Source: Chryseobacterium sp. POL2 | GTDB lineage: Bacteria; Bacteroidota; Bacteroidia; Flavobacteriales; Weeksellaceae | DNA length: 64,000 nucleotides | Reading direction: 5' to 3' | NCBI RefSeq assembly: GCF_011058315.1 | Contig: NZ_CP049298.1 | Location: forward strand, 2,170,001-2,234,000 | Part shown: one piece after another, positions 20,245 through 29,001 of the stretch | Layout: the number at the start of each line of letters is the position of its first letter | Position numbering within the stretch: the first letter of the stretch is position 1 | The notes under the pieces: generated by a model | The model's input: only the letters and a program-made list of their open reading frames with translations | Database searches by the model: none | Told to the model about the DNA's origin: nothing | Position numbers and translations under genes: made by a program

Positions 20245-20946
20245 TTATAAATAATCTTTTAAATCGAAGCTTAAAATTTCTCCAATTTGCAAGAACTCAG
20301 GATTCACGTTTAAACTCGCATTAATGGATATATTTTGTTGCGTATAAGGATGTTTAAAATTCAATTGATGCGAATGTAAAGGCATTGCGGTAATTTCAAA
20401 AGTATTCCTCCACAATTTGTTCTGCTTGTTGCAACCGTGTTTTCTGCAACCCAAAATAGGATGCAAAATATGCTTGAAATGCTTTCTTAACTGATGAAAT
20501 CTACCAGTTTCGGGAATTGCTTCCACCAAAGAATAACGCGAAGTTGGATGTTTGAGAAAAGCCAAATCAATTTCAGAAGTTTGAAGTCGGCGATAGTAAG
20601 TTATTGCATTTTGAACGATTTGGTTTTCGTTGGTTAAATCATAATCGATGGTTTCTTCCTCTTTGGTCCAACCACGAAGAATGGCGATGTATTTTTTCTC
20701 CACCTCGCGGTTCATGAACTGATCGCTCATTAATTTAAGCGTTTCCTTATCGAAAGTAAACAACAAAACACCCGATGTTTTTCTGTCCAAACGATGAACA
20801 AGATGCACTTTTCTATCCATTTGCTGTGTTAATTTTTCCACGGCATATTCATCGGCTTCGCCAGCGTAATAGGATTTGTGCACCAAAAGTCCACTTGGTT
20901 TGTTGATGGCGATTAGGTTCTCGTCATGATAAAGGATTTCTAACAT
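20245..20946 (-). CDS. RluA/TruC-family RNA pseudouridine synthase
   Basis: A 233-residue single-domain pseudouridine synthase with no S4 domain, which favours TruC (tRNA U65) or a related RluA-like protein. The catalytic aspartate lies in VHLVHRLDRKTSGVLLF near residue 54. The second conserved motif is ETGRFHQLRKHFKHILHPILG. The residue after that glycine, aspartate in most homologues I know (GDRKHG), is cysteine here (GCRKHGC). This position is not catalytic. The true RNA target cannot be decided from sequence alone. Confidence 0.88.
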   Translation of the reverse strand: MLEILYHDENLIAINKPSGLLVHKSYYAGEADEYAVEKLTQQMDRKVHLVHRLDRKTSGVLLFTFDKETLKLMSDQFMNREVEKKYIAILRGWTKEEETIDYDLTNENQIVQNAITYYRRLQTSEIDLAFLKHPTSRYSLVEAIPETGRFHQLRKHFKHILHPILGCRKHGCNKQNKLWRNTFEITAMPLHSHQLNFKHPYTQQNISINASLNVNPEFLQIGEILSFDLKDYL

Positions 20947-21228
20947 TCCGCAAAAATACTGTTCTTTTGTCTTGGTACGAGAATCAAAAGATCAAGACTT
21001 GGAATATGAGCCTAAAATTCAATATAAATTCCTAAAAATTTTAAAACTTGCTGCGCTCAAACATTAGAATTTTCTTAACGTAATTTCTATTTCATTTTTT
21101 AACGGTTGCAATTCTGAGGTCGATAAATATAACAGGACACTTTTTCTTTTCTGACATAATCTTTAGCCCCAATTGACTTAAAGCTTATCTATTGTTTTTT
21201 AGAATCGTCGAAACTCATAGCCCTGATT
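20947..21228. other. Intergenic stretch without recognised gene
   Basis: AT-rich spacer upstream of the repeat element and glyS. No convincing ORF, RNA gene or terminator seen. Confidence 0.5.
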
Positions 21229-21280
21229 GAAGCGGCATCCTTTTGCGGAGCGAAGCGGAGCAAAAGATATAGCGGAAAGC
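21229..21280 (+). repeat. Structured intergenic repeat element, copy 2
   Basis: Carries the same conserved edges as 6176-6250 (GAAGCGGCATCCTTTT and AAAAGATATAGCGGAAAGC) around a shorter hairpin centre closed by CTTTTGC/GCAAAAG. It stands on the same strand as glyS, 75 bases before its ATG. A possible -7 promoter box at 21327 lies between the element and glyS, so it need not be part of the glyS message. Confidence 0.72.
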
Positions 21281-21326
21281 AGGTTCCCGGCTCCAAATAA
21301 ATTAGAAGTATCTAACTAAAATTCTC

Positions 21327-21334
21327 TATTTTTG
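21327..21334 (+). promoter_or_regulatory. Possible -7 promoter element of glyS
   Basis: TATTTTTG fits TAnnTTTG, 21 bases before the ATG. No clear -33 TTG. Confidence 0.4.
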
Positions 21335-21355
21335 CAGTAAATAGATATTTACGAC

Positions 21356-22897
21356 ATGGCAAAGCAGGAAGATGTTTTCAAGAAAGTGGTTTCCCACGCT
21401 AAAGAATACGGTTTTATTTTCCCTTCTAGTGAGGTGTACGACGGACTTTCCGCAATTTACGATTATGGACAAAACGGTGCAGAACTAAAAAATAACATCA
21501 AACAATATTGGTGGAAAGCGATGGTTCAGCTGAACGAAAACATCGTAGGAATAGATTCTGCCATCTTCATGCATCCAAGCATTTGGAAAGCTTCTGGACA
21601 CGTTGACGCCTTCAACGATCCGTTGATTGATAATAAAGATTCTAAAAAACGTTTCCGTGCCGATGTTTTGGTAGAAGATTGGGCCGCAAAACTGGAAGAA
21701 AAAGCGCAAAAAGAAATTGAAAAAGCAGCGAAAAGATTTGGTGATGCTTTTGATAAAGCACAGTTTGAAGAAACAAATCCTCGCGTTTTAGAATACAGAG
21801 CTAAAGCCGATACTGCTGTAAAAAGATTAGCAAGATCTTTGGAAACCAACGACTTAGCAGATGTAAAAGCTTTAATTGAGGAATTGGAAATTGCTGATCC
21901 AGACACTGGTTCTAGAAACTGGACAGAAGTAAGACAATTCAACTTGATGTTTGGGACTAAACTAGGCGCTTCTGCTGATTCTGCAATGGATCTTTATTTA
22001 AGACCAGAAACGGCACAAGGAATTTTCGTAAACTATTTGAACGTACAGAAAACATCCAGACATAAATTGCCTTTCGGGATTGCACAGATTGGTAAAGCCT
22101 TCAGAAACGAGATTGTTGCAAGACAATTCATCTTCAGAATGCGTGAATTTGAGCAAATGGAAATGCAATTCTTCGTTCCACCAGGAACAGAATTAGAATT
22201 CTATGAACAATGGAAAACAAAGCGTCTAAACTGGCATTTGGCTTTAGGTTTGGGCGCAGAAAACTATAAATTCCACGACCACGAAAAGTTAGCGCATTAC
22301 GCCAATGCTGCTGCAGATATTGAGTTTAAATTCCCATTCGGATTTAAAGAATTGGAAGGAATCCACTCCAGAACAGATTTTGACCTTTCGGCTCACGAAA
22401 AACATTCGGGTAAAAAACTACAATATTTCGATCCAGAAAGAAACGAAAGCTACGTTCCTTACGTTGTAGAAACTTCTGTTGGTTTGGACAGATTATTCTT
22501 GGCAATTTTCTCGCATTGTTTAAAAGACGAAGTGTTAGAAGACGGTTCAGAAAGAACAGTTTTATCGCTTCCTCCAGCCATTGCACCAATAAAAGCCGCT
22601 ATTCTTCCACTAATGAAGAAAGACGGTCTTGGTGAATATGCAGAAAAAATCTTCAATGATTTGAAATACGATTTCAATTTGATTTACGAAGAAAAAGACT
22701 CTATTGGTAAGCGTTACAGAAGAAATGACGCATTGGGAACACCATTCTGTATTACGGTTGACCACGACTCCTTAGTAGATAACACGGTAACGTTAAGAGA
22801 CAGAGACACCATGGAACAAGTAAGAGTTCCGGTAACTGATTTAAGACGAATCATCGATGAGAAAGTGAATTTCAGAACCCTTTTGAGTAAGATATAA
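21356..22897 (+). CDS. glyS: Glycine--tRNA ligase (single-chain class II)
   Basis: Attaches glycine to tRNA-Gly. The 513 residues form the dimeric (alpha2) class II enzyme rather than the alpha2beta2 type. Motif 2 region: GIAQIGKAFRNEI. Motif 3: VVETSVGLDRLFLAI. The start has the family's FKKVVSHAKEYGFIFPSSEVYDGL. The C-terminal anticodon-binding domain carries the APIKAAILPLMKKDG and GKRYRRNDALGTPFCITVD motifs. A terminator follows. Confidence 0.96.
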   Translation: MAKQEDVFKKVVSHAKEYGFIFPSSEVYDGLSAIYDYGQNGAELKNNIKQYWWKAMVQLNENIVGIDSAIFMHPSIWKASGHVDAFNDPLIDNKDSKKRFRADVLVEDWAAKLEEKAQKEIEKAAKRFGDAFDKAQFEETNPRVLEYRAKADTAVKRLARSLETNDLADVKALIEELEIADPDTGSRNWTEVRQFNLMFGTKLGASADSAMDLYLRPETAQGIFVNYLNVQKTSRHKLPFGIAQIGKAFRNEIVARQFIFRMREFEQMEMQFFVPPGTELEFYEQWKTKRLNWHLALGLGAENYKFHDHEKLAHYANAAADIEFKFPFGFKELEGIHSRTDFDLSAHEKHSGKKLQYFDPERNESYVPYVVETSVGLDRLFLAIFSHCLKDEVLEDGSERTVLSLPPAIAPIKAAILPLMKKDGLGEYAEKIFNDLKYDFNLIYEEKDSIGKRYRRNDALGTPFCITVDHDSLVDNTVTLRDRDTMEQVRVPVTDLRRIIDEKVNFRTLLSKI

Positions 22898-22910
22898 ATT
22901 CAAGATTTTT

Positions 22911-22937
22911 AGACTTCCAAATTGGAAGTCTTTTTTT
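22911..22937 (+). terminator. Terminator after glyS
   Basis: 9-bp stem AGACTTCCA/TGGAAGTCT with a 3-base loop, followed by TTTTTT. Confidence 0.88.
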
Positions 22938-22970
22938 GTATTAAAACGATATATTTGTTAAAAAAATAAC

Positions 22971-23744
22971 ATGAAAAAAATAATTAGCGCTTTTCTTATT
23001 ACAAGTTTATTCATCTCTTGTTCAAGCAGTAACGATGATAATCTAAACAATGAAGTTATATTAAACACTTTACCAACGAAAGTCGTTTTTAACAATAATA
23101 ATTCTGAAACATTTACATATAAAAACACTTCTGAACTTAGCGAAATTAGCAATTCTACAGGAACAAAAATTTTCACCTACGACGCGGGAAATATCGTAAA
23201 AGTGAGCATCTTCCAAAACAACAAAGTTGTAGAAACGCTAGATTACAAATACGCCAATAATATAGTTTCTACAGAAACCATCACTTACGAAAATGGGGAC
23301 AAAATCATTTATTTGTATGAATGGATCACGGAAAACCATCTAAAATATACCAAAGTTGATGTACAAAATCCAGAATCAGAAACGGGAGAATGTTTTTATA
23401 CCAATGGGAATTTGACGAAAACTGTTAACATCTTAAAAAACAATGATGTCACCTCAACCTATGAAAATATTTATGAATATGATACCAAACAAAATCCTTT
23501 TGTCAACATCAAATCTTTTAATAAAATCAATTTATTAGATTCAAATTACGGGAAAAATAATATTATAAAAACAACAATGACAACGACGCATACTAGCAAC
23601 GGAGGAACTACAACTAACTCTATTACAACCAACTCTAGCTATGTCTATAACTCGAAAAATTTTCCAGATAAGCAGACAACCAAAGGTCTTAACAGCAATG
23701 GCGAATCGACAACAAATATTAAGGATTATTTTTATAAAAATTAA
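22971..23744 (+). CDS. Hypothetical lipoprotein with YD-like repeats
   Basis: A 257-residue lipoprotein (LFISC, cysteine near 17) followed by SSSNDDN, an acidic stretch like flavobacterial surface-lipoprotein export signals. The mature part is rich in N, T and Y and has short repeats of the type 'xYxNNKVVETLDYKY', resembling the loose RHS/YD-like beta repeats of Bacteroidetes lipoproteins. Function unknown. The DUF1905 gene begins two bases after its stop codon. Confidence 0.7.
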   Translation: MKKIISAFLITSLFISCSSSNDDNLNNEVILNTLPTKVVFNNNNSETFTYKNTSELSEISNSTGTKIFTYDAGNIVKVSIFQNNKVVETLDYKYANNIVSTETITYENGDKIIYLYEWITENHLKYTKVDVQNPESETGECFYTNGNLTKTVNILKNNDVTSTYENIYEYDTKQNPFVNIKSFNKINLLDSNYGKNNIIKTTMTTTHTSNGGTTTNSITTNSSYVYNSKNFPDKQTTKGLNSNGESTTNIKDYFYKN

Positions 23745-23746
23745 AA

Positions 23747-24217
23747 ATGTCGAACATTATACATTTCCAAGCCGAAATTCAGCAACACGAAAACATGAAT
23801 GCAGCTTTTGTTAAATTTCCTTTTGATACCGAAGATTTGTTTGGTACCAAAGGGCAAATCAAGATAAAAGTCCTTTTTGATGATTCTGTAGAATATCTTG
23901 GAAGTCTAGCCAACATGGGAAAAGGCCATTGTCTTATTCTGACACAAGCTACAAGAAAACAACTCGGAAAATCCTTTGGAAACCTAGTTGATGTCAAACT
24001 TTGGAAAGACACAGAAGAACGAATAGTCATTGTTCCGGATGACGTTAAAATCTTGTTTGATGAACATCCCAAGGCTAAAGAATTGTATACTGCAATGGCC
24101 TACACACACCGAAAAGAGTATATGCGTTGGATAGAAGATGCAAAAAAAGAAGAAACCAGAGAGCGCCGAAAAGTCAAAATGATAGAAATGATTTTGGACG
24201 GAAAAAAAGGGATTTGA
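23747..24217 (+). CDS. DUF1905 / YdeI-OmdA family protein
   Basis: A 156-residue cytosolic protein. The N-terminal half is the DUF1905 beta-barrel (FPFDTEDLFGTKGQIKIKV, SLANMGKGHCLILTQATRKQLGK). The C-terminal half has the YdeI/OmdA-associated region (FDEHPKAKELYTAMAYTHRKEYMRWIEDAKKEETRERR in outline). Related domains have been linked to bacteriocin protection, but the activity is unknown. A terminator overlaps the end. Confidence 0.8.
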   Translation: MSNIIHFQAEIQQHENMNAAFVKFPFDTEDLFGTKGQIKIKVLFDDSVEYLGSLANMGKGHCLILTQATRKQLGKSFGNLVDVKLWKDTEERIVIVPDDVKILFDEHPKAKELYTAMAYTHRKEYMRWIEDAKKEETRERRKVKMIEMILDGKKGI

Positions 24218-24233
24218 TGTGTCAAGTCCCTTT
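24206..24233. terminator. Bidirectional terminator
   Basis: 12-bp stem with one G-T pair (arms 24206-24217 and 24222-24233, core AAAGGGA/TCCCTTT) and a 4-base loop, between convergent genes. Confidence 0.75.
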
Positions 24234-24238
24234 ATAAT

Positions 24239-24670
24239 TTACTTAACTTTTACCAAAGGAATTTCTATATCTCCTTGTTTTATAATTAAAGAGTCTGGCG
24301 TAGTATAGGCTGATACACCATTTCTTTCGTAATGCTCACCGTCCGCGGTTTTAGCTTTAAAATCCAATTGGTATTTCTGGTTATTAGCCGATTGGATGAA
24401 GATGGTTTTCCCTTTTTTGTCATTCGAGAAAGTCGCAGTGGCACGCGTCCCGTCTAATCCTTTGTACGGTATAGAAGTTTCTGTAGCTTGTTCTCCATTG
24501 ATGTTGCTTTGTGTTGACGATGTGGTTATGCTATCCACTTTTCCGTTGTCATCAGTCATTATTGTTTCGGTGGACGTACTTATTACAGATTTGTTTCCGC
24601 TTTCTTTCTTGTCACAAGAAAAACTTATGAAGCCAACCAGAAGACTGGCAATTACAAATTTTGTTTTCAT
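24239..24670 (-). CDS. Hypothetical lipoprotein
   Basis: A 143-residue protein with a lipoprotein signal (LVGFISFSC, cysteine near 19) followed by DKKESGNK. The middle is serine/threonine-rich. The C-terminal half reads like a small beta-domain (TATFSNDKKGKTIFIQSANNQKYQLDFKAK in outline). No family recognised. Confidence 0.65.
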   Translation of the reverse strand: MKTKFVIASLLVGFISFSCDKKESGNKSVISTSTETIMTDDNGKVDSITTSSTQSNINGEQATETSIPYKGLDGTRATATFSNDKKGKTIFIQSANNQKYQLDFKAKTADGEHYERNGVSAYTTPDSLIIKQGDIEIPLVKVK

Positions 24671-24744
24671 ATAGATTCTTTATTTACTATAAATTTAAGT
24701 TTAAAAACATTATAAAGCTAAAAAATAGGATGCAAAAAACTATC

Positions 24745-24780
24745 CAAAATAAAATTCCCCGAAGAATAATCGAGGAATTT
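24745..24780 (-). terminator. Terminator of prolyl endopeptidase gene
   Basis: On the minus strand, stem AAATTCCTCG/CGGGGAATTT with one mismatch, followed by TATTTTGG. It lies just after the stop codon. Confidence 0.6.
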
Positions 24781-24789
24781 CAGAATAAT

Positions 24790-26910
24790 TTATTTTTTTA
24801 AAGATTTGATACCCATTTCAAAAAGTGCAAACGACATCAAATCAGCATTTTCACCAATTACTTGATCTGTAGAACGTCCTGCGCCATGTCCTGCATTTTT
24901 TTCTATTCTTAATAAAATAGGATTTTTACAAGATTGTTTTTCCTGCAATTCTGCCCCGAATTTGAAAGAATGTGCTGGCACAACGCGGTCATCATGATCA
25001 CTTGTGATAATCATTGTTGATGGATAGCACACACCTTTTTTAACATTATGTACAGGCGAATAAGATTTTAAATACTCAAACATTTCTTTAGAATCTTCCG
25101 CAGTTCCGTAGTCATAAGACCATCCTGCTCCTGCTGTAAATTTGTTATAACGCAACATATCCAACACACCAACGCCTGGGAAAGCCACTTTCGCCAAGTC
25201 GGGACGCATTGTCATCGTCGCACCAACAAGCAGTCCACCGTTAGAACGGCCAGAAAGTGCCATATAATTCTTCGAAGTGTAGCCTTTGGATTGTAGATAT
25301 TCTCCCGCAGCTATAAAGTCGTCAAATACGTTTTTCTTTTGTTGCTTGGTTCCTGCATCATGCCATTTTTTTCCGTATTCTCCACCGCCTCGGATATTGG
25401 GTACAGCGTAGATACCACCATTTTCCATCCAGATCGCATTAACTACAGAAAAATAAGGTTGCAAACTAACATTGAATCCGCCATAAGAATAAAGAATACT
25501 TGGATTTTTACCATCCATTTTCAATCCTTTTTTATAATTGATAATCATTGGGATTTTGGTTCCATCTTTTGAAGTGAAAAACACTTGCTCTGAAACAAAA
25601 TTTTCTGACTGAAAATCAACGATTGGTCTTTGCGTTTGACGCATTGTTCCCGCTGCGATATTGTAACGATAAACGCTGGAAGGCGTAATATAATTTGTAA
25701 ACGTGAAATAGACATCCAGATCAGTCCTTTTACCTCCAAAACCTGTAACATTTCCTTTGCCTGGAAGTTCTATATTTCTGATGAGTTTTCCTGTTTTATC
25801 ATATTGTTTCACTTGGTCAACTGCATCGATCATGTAGGTGGCAAAGAAGAAACCACCACCTGTAGTAACTCCCAAAACATTTTCTGTTTCCGGGATAACG
25901 TCCGTCCATTTTTCTGGAGCAGGATTCGTCATACTGGCTTTTACCAATCGGCCATTCGGTGCGTTCTTATCGGTGTGTATAAACAGATCTTCTCCGTTAT
26001 TATCCACAACATTGGCGTTGATATCAAAACCTTTTACAATCTGAACAAAATCGCCGCCTTTCTGTAAATCTTTAATATAAAGTTCGTTACCATTAGTAGC
26101 ATTTGCAGCTGAAATAACGAGGTATTTTTCATCTTCGGTTAAATAAGCGCTAAGGTATCTTCTCGGCGTTTTTTCGCCTCCAAAAATTAATTGATCCTCA
26201 GATTGTTTGGTTCCTAATTTGTGAAAATATACTTTGTGTTTATCTGTCATCCCAGAAAGCACAGTTCCTTCTTTTGGCTTGTCATAACTAGAGTAGTAGA
26301 AGCCTTCATCACCTTGCCACGCAATTCCACTGAATTTAACATCTACCAGCGTTTCATCGATTTGTTGTTTTGTAATGGCATCGATGATGATAATTTTGTT
26401 CCAATCGCTGCCACCTTCCGAAATAGAATATGCTGCTAAATTTCCTTTTTTATTAAACGAAATATTGGATAAAGACGTTGTTCCTTTTTCTGAAAATTTG
26501 TTGGGATCCAAAAAAACTTCAGCTTTTCTTAATCTCTTGCTGTTACGATACAAAACTGATTGTGCTTGCAAACCATCATTTTTATAGAAATACGTATATT
26601 CTCCTTCTTTGAAAGGCGCTGAGATTTTTTCGTAATTCCAAATGTGTTTTAGTTGTTCTTTAATCTCATCTCGGTAAGGAATTTTGGAAAGATAATTTTG
26701 CGAATAGGCCACTTCGTCGTCAACCCATTTTTGTGTCGCTTTAGAATCATTTTCAAGATCGCGGTAAGGATCGGCTACCTGAGTTCCAAAATAGCTATCC
26801 ACTTGGTTTCCCTTTTCTGCTTTGGGATAAGAATTTGATTTCATTTTTTGAGCGTAACTATTAGTGAAAAACAATAGGCTAACACTAAGAATTGTAAATC
26901 CTAACTTCAT
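24790..26910 (-). CDS. Prolyl endopeptidase (S9A family)
   Basis: A periplasmic serine peptidase cutting after proline in short peptides. The 706 residues include a 20-residue signal peptide ending SYAQ. The N-terminal motif YFGTQVADPYRDLEND is typical; a seven-bladed propeller follows. The catalytic domain has the serine in SGRSNGGLL, the aspartate in TSDHDDRVVP and the histidine in NAGHGAGRS. Length and many stretches agree closely with the Elizabethkingia (Flavobacterium) meningoseptica enzyme as I remember it. It is flanked by its own terminator, so probably monocistronic. Confidence 0.95.
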   Translation of the reverse strand: MKLGFTILSVSLLFFTNSYAQKMKSNSYPKAEKGNQVDSYFGTQVADPYRDLENDSKATQKWVDDEVAYSQNYLSKIPYRDEIKEQLKHIWNYEKISAPFKEGEYTYFYKNDGLQAQSVLYRNSKRLRKAEVFLDPNKFSEKGTTSLSNISFNKKGNLAAYSISEGGSDWNKIIIIDAITKQQIDETLVDVKFSGIAWQGDEGFYYSSYDKPKEGTVLSGMTDKHKVYFHKLGTKQSEDQLIFGGEKTPRRYLSAYLTEDEKYLVISAANATNGNELYIKDLQKGGDFVQIVKGFDINANVVDNNGEDLFIHTDKNAPNGRLVKASMTNPAPEKWTDVIPETENVLGVTTGGGFFFATYMIDAVDQVKQYDKTGKLIRNIELPGKGNVTGFGGKRTDLDVYFTFTNYITPSSVYRYNIAAGTMRQTQRPIVDFQSENFVSEQVFFTSKDGTKIPMIINYKKGLKMDGKNPSILYSYGGFNVSLQPYFSVVNAIWMENGGIYAVPNIRGGGEYGKKWHDAGTKQQKKNVFDDFIAAGEYLQSKGYTSKNYMALSGRSNGGLLVGATMTMRPDLAKVAFPGVGVLDMLRYNKFTAGAGWSYDYGTAEDSKEMFEYLKSYSPVHNVKKGVCYPSTMIITSDHDDRVVPAHSFKFGAELQEKQSCKNPILLRIEKNAGHGAGRSTDQVIGENADLMSFALFEMGIKSLKK

Positions 26911-26950
26911 AAAAAATATATTTATCTCAAAAATACAGAAAGTTTCAAAA

Positions 26951-26980
26951 TAAAAAAATCTTTCAGTTAACCGAAAGATT
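26951..26980 (-). terminator. Terminator of the 27005-27649 gene
   Basis: On the minus strand, stem AATCTTTC/GAAAGATT with an 8-base centre, followed by TTTTTATTTTG. Confidence 0.65.
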
Positions 26981-27004
26981 TAGTTTATGAGAAATTATGT
27001 TTAA

Positions 27005-27649
27005 TTATTTAGCTTGATTTATAAAATATTCAGCTTCTGCTCGTCCCCAATTAGGATCAAGATTTGTTTTTGGTTTATAAGTCCCGAATTGCGACAATGC
27101 TTTTTTGAAGAGTTCTATTCCTTTTGTTTTGCTTCCTCCAAATTGCTCTGGTGTGAAGTAAGTGTCTTCGGCTTCTAGTAATGTTATTCTAGGATTTTCA
27201 GCGTCCAAAGATTTTGCTTTGGCTAAATGTTGTTGTGCTTCTTGCCCGAAAGTCATAAAACGAGACATCGGATCCACCATCATTTTAAGACTTGCCGACA
27301 TCTTTTTTAGGATATAGATTTCCGCATTGTTAGGACTTAATTCTTCGGCTTTTGTAATATATTTATCCGCTTGGCTTGCAATAACATCAAGTTCTGACAA
27401 GTTGTTTTCGCGCATTAGTAATCTTCCTTTCTGGATTGTAGAAAAAGCTGCGAAATAGTAGGGTTGCCATTGTTTGACCTCTTTTGTACCAATCCTGTCA
27501 AAATCATTCGCAAGTGCTGTGAAATCATCTGTTGTCATGTGTGTTTCTATTTTTGAAATTTTTTCAGCCATTATTTTGTCATAAGCCGATTGTGCAAATG
27601 CTGTAAAACTTACAAATAGAAGAATTGCTGTTAAGATTAAATTTTTCAT
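27005..27649 (-). CDS. Exported helical protein, possibly TPR-like
   Basis: A 214-residue protein with a signal peptide (cleavage after FAQ, residue 20). The mature part is all-helical and rich in A, E and K, with TPR-like spacing in ADKYITKAEELSPNNAEIYILK and AQQHLAKAKSLDAENPRITLLEAE. Proteins of this size and shape are common in flavobacteria and are annotated as hypothetical. Function unknown. Confidence 0.75.
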   Translation of the reverse strand: MKNLILTAILLFVSFTAFAQSAYDKIMAEKISKIETHMTTDDFTALANDFDRIGTKEVKQWQPYYFAAFSTIQKGRLLMRENNLSELDVIASQADKYITKAEELSPNNAEIYILKKMSASLKMMVDPMSRFMTFGQEAQQHLAKAKSLDAENPRITLLEAEDTYFTPEQFGGSKTKGIELFKKALSQFGTYKPKTNLDPNWGRAEAEYFINQAK

Positions 27650-28045
27650 ATCCTTATTTTTTTATGGTTTGAATTAATGAATTAAAAATGTAAGAAGTAC
27701 TCAAAATCCAATTTGTATTTTCCCAATAGGATAGTGTATGAAAAGAGAAATTAGATTTTAATCTCATATCAGTATTGCCAACATTAGATTCCAAACTCGG
27801 ACTAATGTCGTCCATATCCCTTGTTTGGAGATTGGTATAATATTTTATAAAACCAACATGCTTTGTGAGTAAATTCTGCTTCAAAAGTAATTGCTATAAA
27901 TTCTACAGTAAACTATTTTAACCTGAGAGGTAAAAAAACATTCCTGAATGGTAATTTTTTTAAATTAAGGAAAATACAATCAAATGGCTTAATTTTTGTA
28001 AATTCATAATATCTTTTCTATTTTAATAACACAAAAAATAATATT
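27650..28045. other. Intergenic stretch without supported gene
   Basis: Separates the divergent 27649 and sodC starts. It contains one 76-codon minus-strand ORF (27654-27884) with no recognisable family or signal; I do not call it a gene. The remainder is AT-rich. Confidence 0.5.
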
Positions 28046-28552
28046 ATGAAACAAATGCTTTTACTTGTTTTTTTAGGAGTTGGACTTGCTATAACATCAT
28101 GTTCCTCACAAAAAAAACATTACACAATTCACTCAAAAAGTGGAACTTTTACGCAAGGATATATAGATTTTTCACAATCTGGAAAAGAGGTTACAATGAC
28201 TGTAAATGCATACAAATTGAAGCCTGGAGAACATGCCATACACATTCATGAGAAAGGTGATTGCTCAGCAACCGATGGAAGTTCTGCTGGCGGACACTGG
28301 AATCCTGCAGGAAATGACCATGGTAAATGGGAATCCGAACATTTCCACATGGGTGATATTGGCAACTTAAAAGCAGATGATAACGGAACGGCGCAATTGG
28401 TATTCAAAACGGATAAATGGTGTATTGGTTGTAGCGACGATAGCAAAAATATTATTGGGAAATCCATAATTATCCATGCTGATAAAGACGACTTCCACAC
28501 GCAACCGACCGGAAATGCTGGTGGTAGAGTAGGTTGTGTTGAGATAAAATAA
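28046..28552 (+). CDS. sodC: Cu-Zn superoxide dismutase lipoprotein
   Basis: Dismutates superoxide outside the cytoplasm. The 168 residues start with a lipoprotein signal (LAITSC, cysteine near 19). Metal ligands are in HAIHIHEKGDC (copper histidines), GGHWNPAG and GKWESEHFHMGD (zinc/bridging histidines), and FHTQPTGNAGGRVGC (copper histidine, C-terminal cysteine of the structural disulfide). The active-site arginine lies in that last motif. Extra residues NDHGKWESEHFH are typical of bacterial forms. Confidence 0.93.
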   Translation: MKQMLLLVFLGVGLAITSCSSQKKHYTIHSKSGTFTQGYIDFSQSGKEVTMTVNAYKLKPGEHAIHIHEKGDCSATDGSSAGGHWNPAGNDHGKWESEHFHMGDIGNLKADDNGTAQLVFKTDKWCIGCSDDSKNIIGKSIIIHADKDDFHTQPTGNAGGRVGCVEIK

Positions 28553-28567
28553 ACGAGATTTTGAGAT

Positions 28568-28609
28568 GATAGACAAATAGATAATAGACACTAAATCTAT
28601 TTGTTTATC
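28568..28609. terminator. Probable bidirectional terminator
   Basis: 15-bp AT-rich stem with one G-T pair (28568-28582 and 28595-28609) and a 12-base loop between convergent sodC and yraN. Confidence 0.5.
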
Positions 28610-28628
28610 ATATTTCTATGTAAAACAA

Positions 28629-28997
28629 TCATACTTCGTGACTTTGGAAAGCATCTGGAATATGTTGTATTTGGAGTTTATTTTCTTTTGTTTTTAAAAC
28701 AGAAATAATATCAAATCTTACTTCTAAATCTTGCTTTATACTTTGAGAATATTCGTCGGCAGCCATTATCAGAAGTTTCATTTTCTTTTTGTTAACCGCA
28801 TCTTCGGGATTAATGAAATGATTGTCGGCTCTGGCCTTTACCTCAACTATTATCAAAGTATTTTTGTGTTTCGCAATAATGTCAATCTCCGCTTTTAGAA
28901 AACGAAAATTGCGTTCCAGAATTTCATAATGATAGGATTCTAAAAACTTACAAGCAGCATCTTCAGCCTGTTTTCCAAAATCATTATGTTCGGCCAT
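28629..28997 (-). CDS. YraN family endonuclease-fold protein
   Basis: A 122-residue UPF0102/YraN protein with a restriction-endonuclease-like fold. The conserved signature is visible: GKQAEDAACKFLESYHYEILERNFRFLKAEIDIIAKHKNTLIIVEVKAR in outline, with the acidic catalytic-like residues in AEIDII and VEVKAR. Cellular role is not established. I chose the ATG at 28997 because it follows the upstream gene's stop by four bases; a longer frame overlaps that gene. Confidence 0.88.
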   Translation of the reverse strand: MAEHNDFGKQAEDAACKFLESYHYEILERNFRFLKAEIDIIAKHKNTLIIVEVKARADNHFINPEDAVNKKKMKLLIMAADEYSQSIKQDLEVRFDIISVLKTKENKLQIQHIPDAFQSHEV

Positions 28998-29001
28998 TTT
29001 T

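Noticed and set aside
25630-26067. 145-codon antisense ORF
   Set aside because: Opposite the prolyl endopeptidase gene; cysteine- and isoleucine-rich nonsense typical of shadow frames.
27654-27884. 76-codon minus-strand ORF upstream of an exported helical protein
   Set aside because: No signal, no recognisable family and unremarkable composition; more likely spacer or leader.
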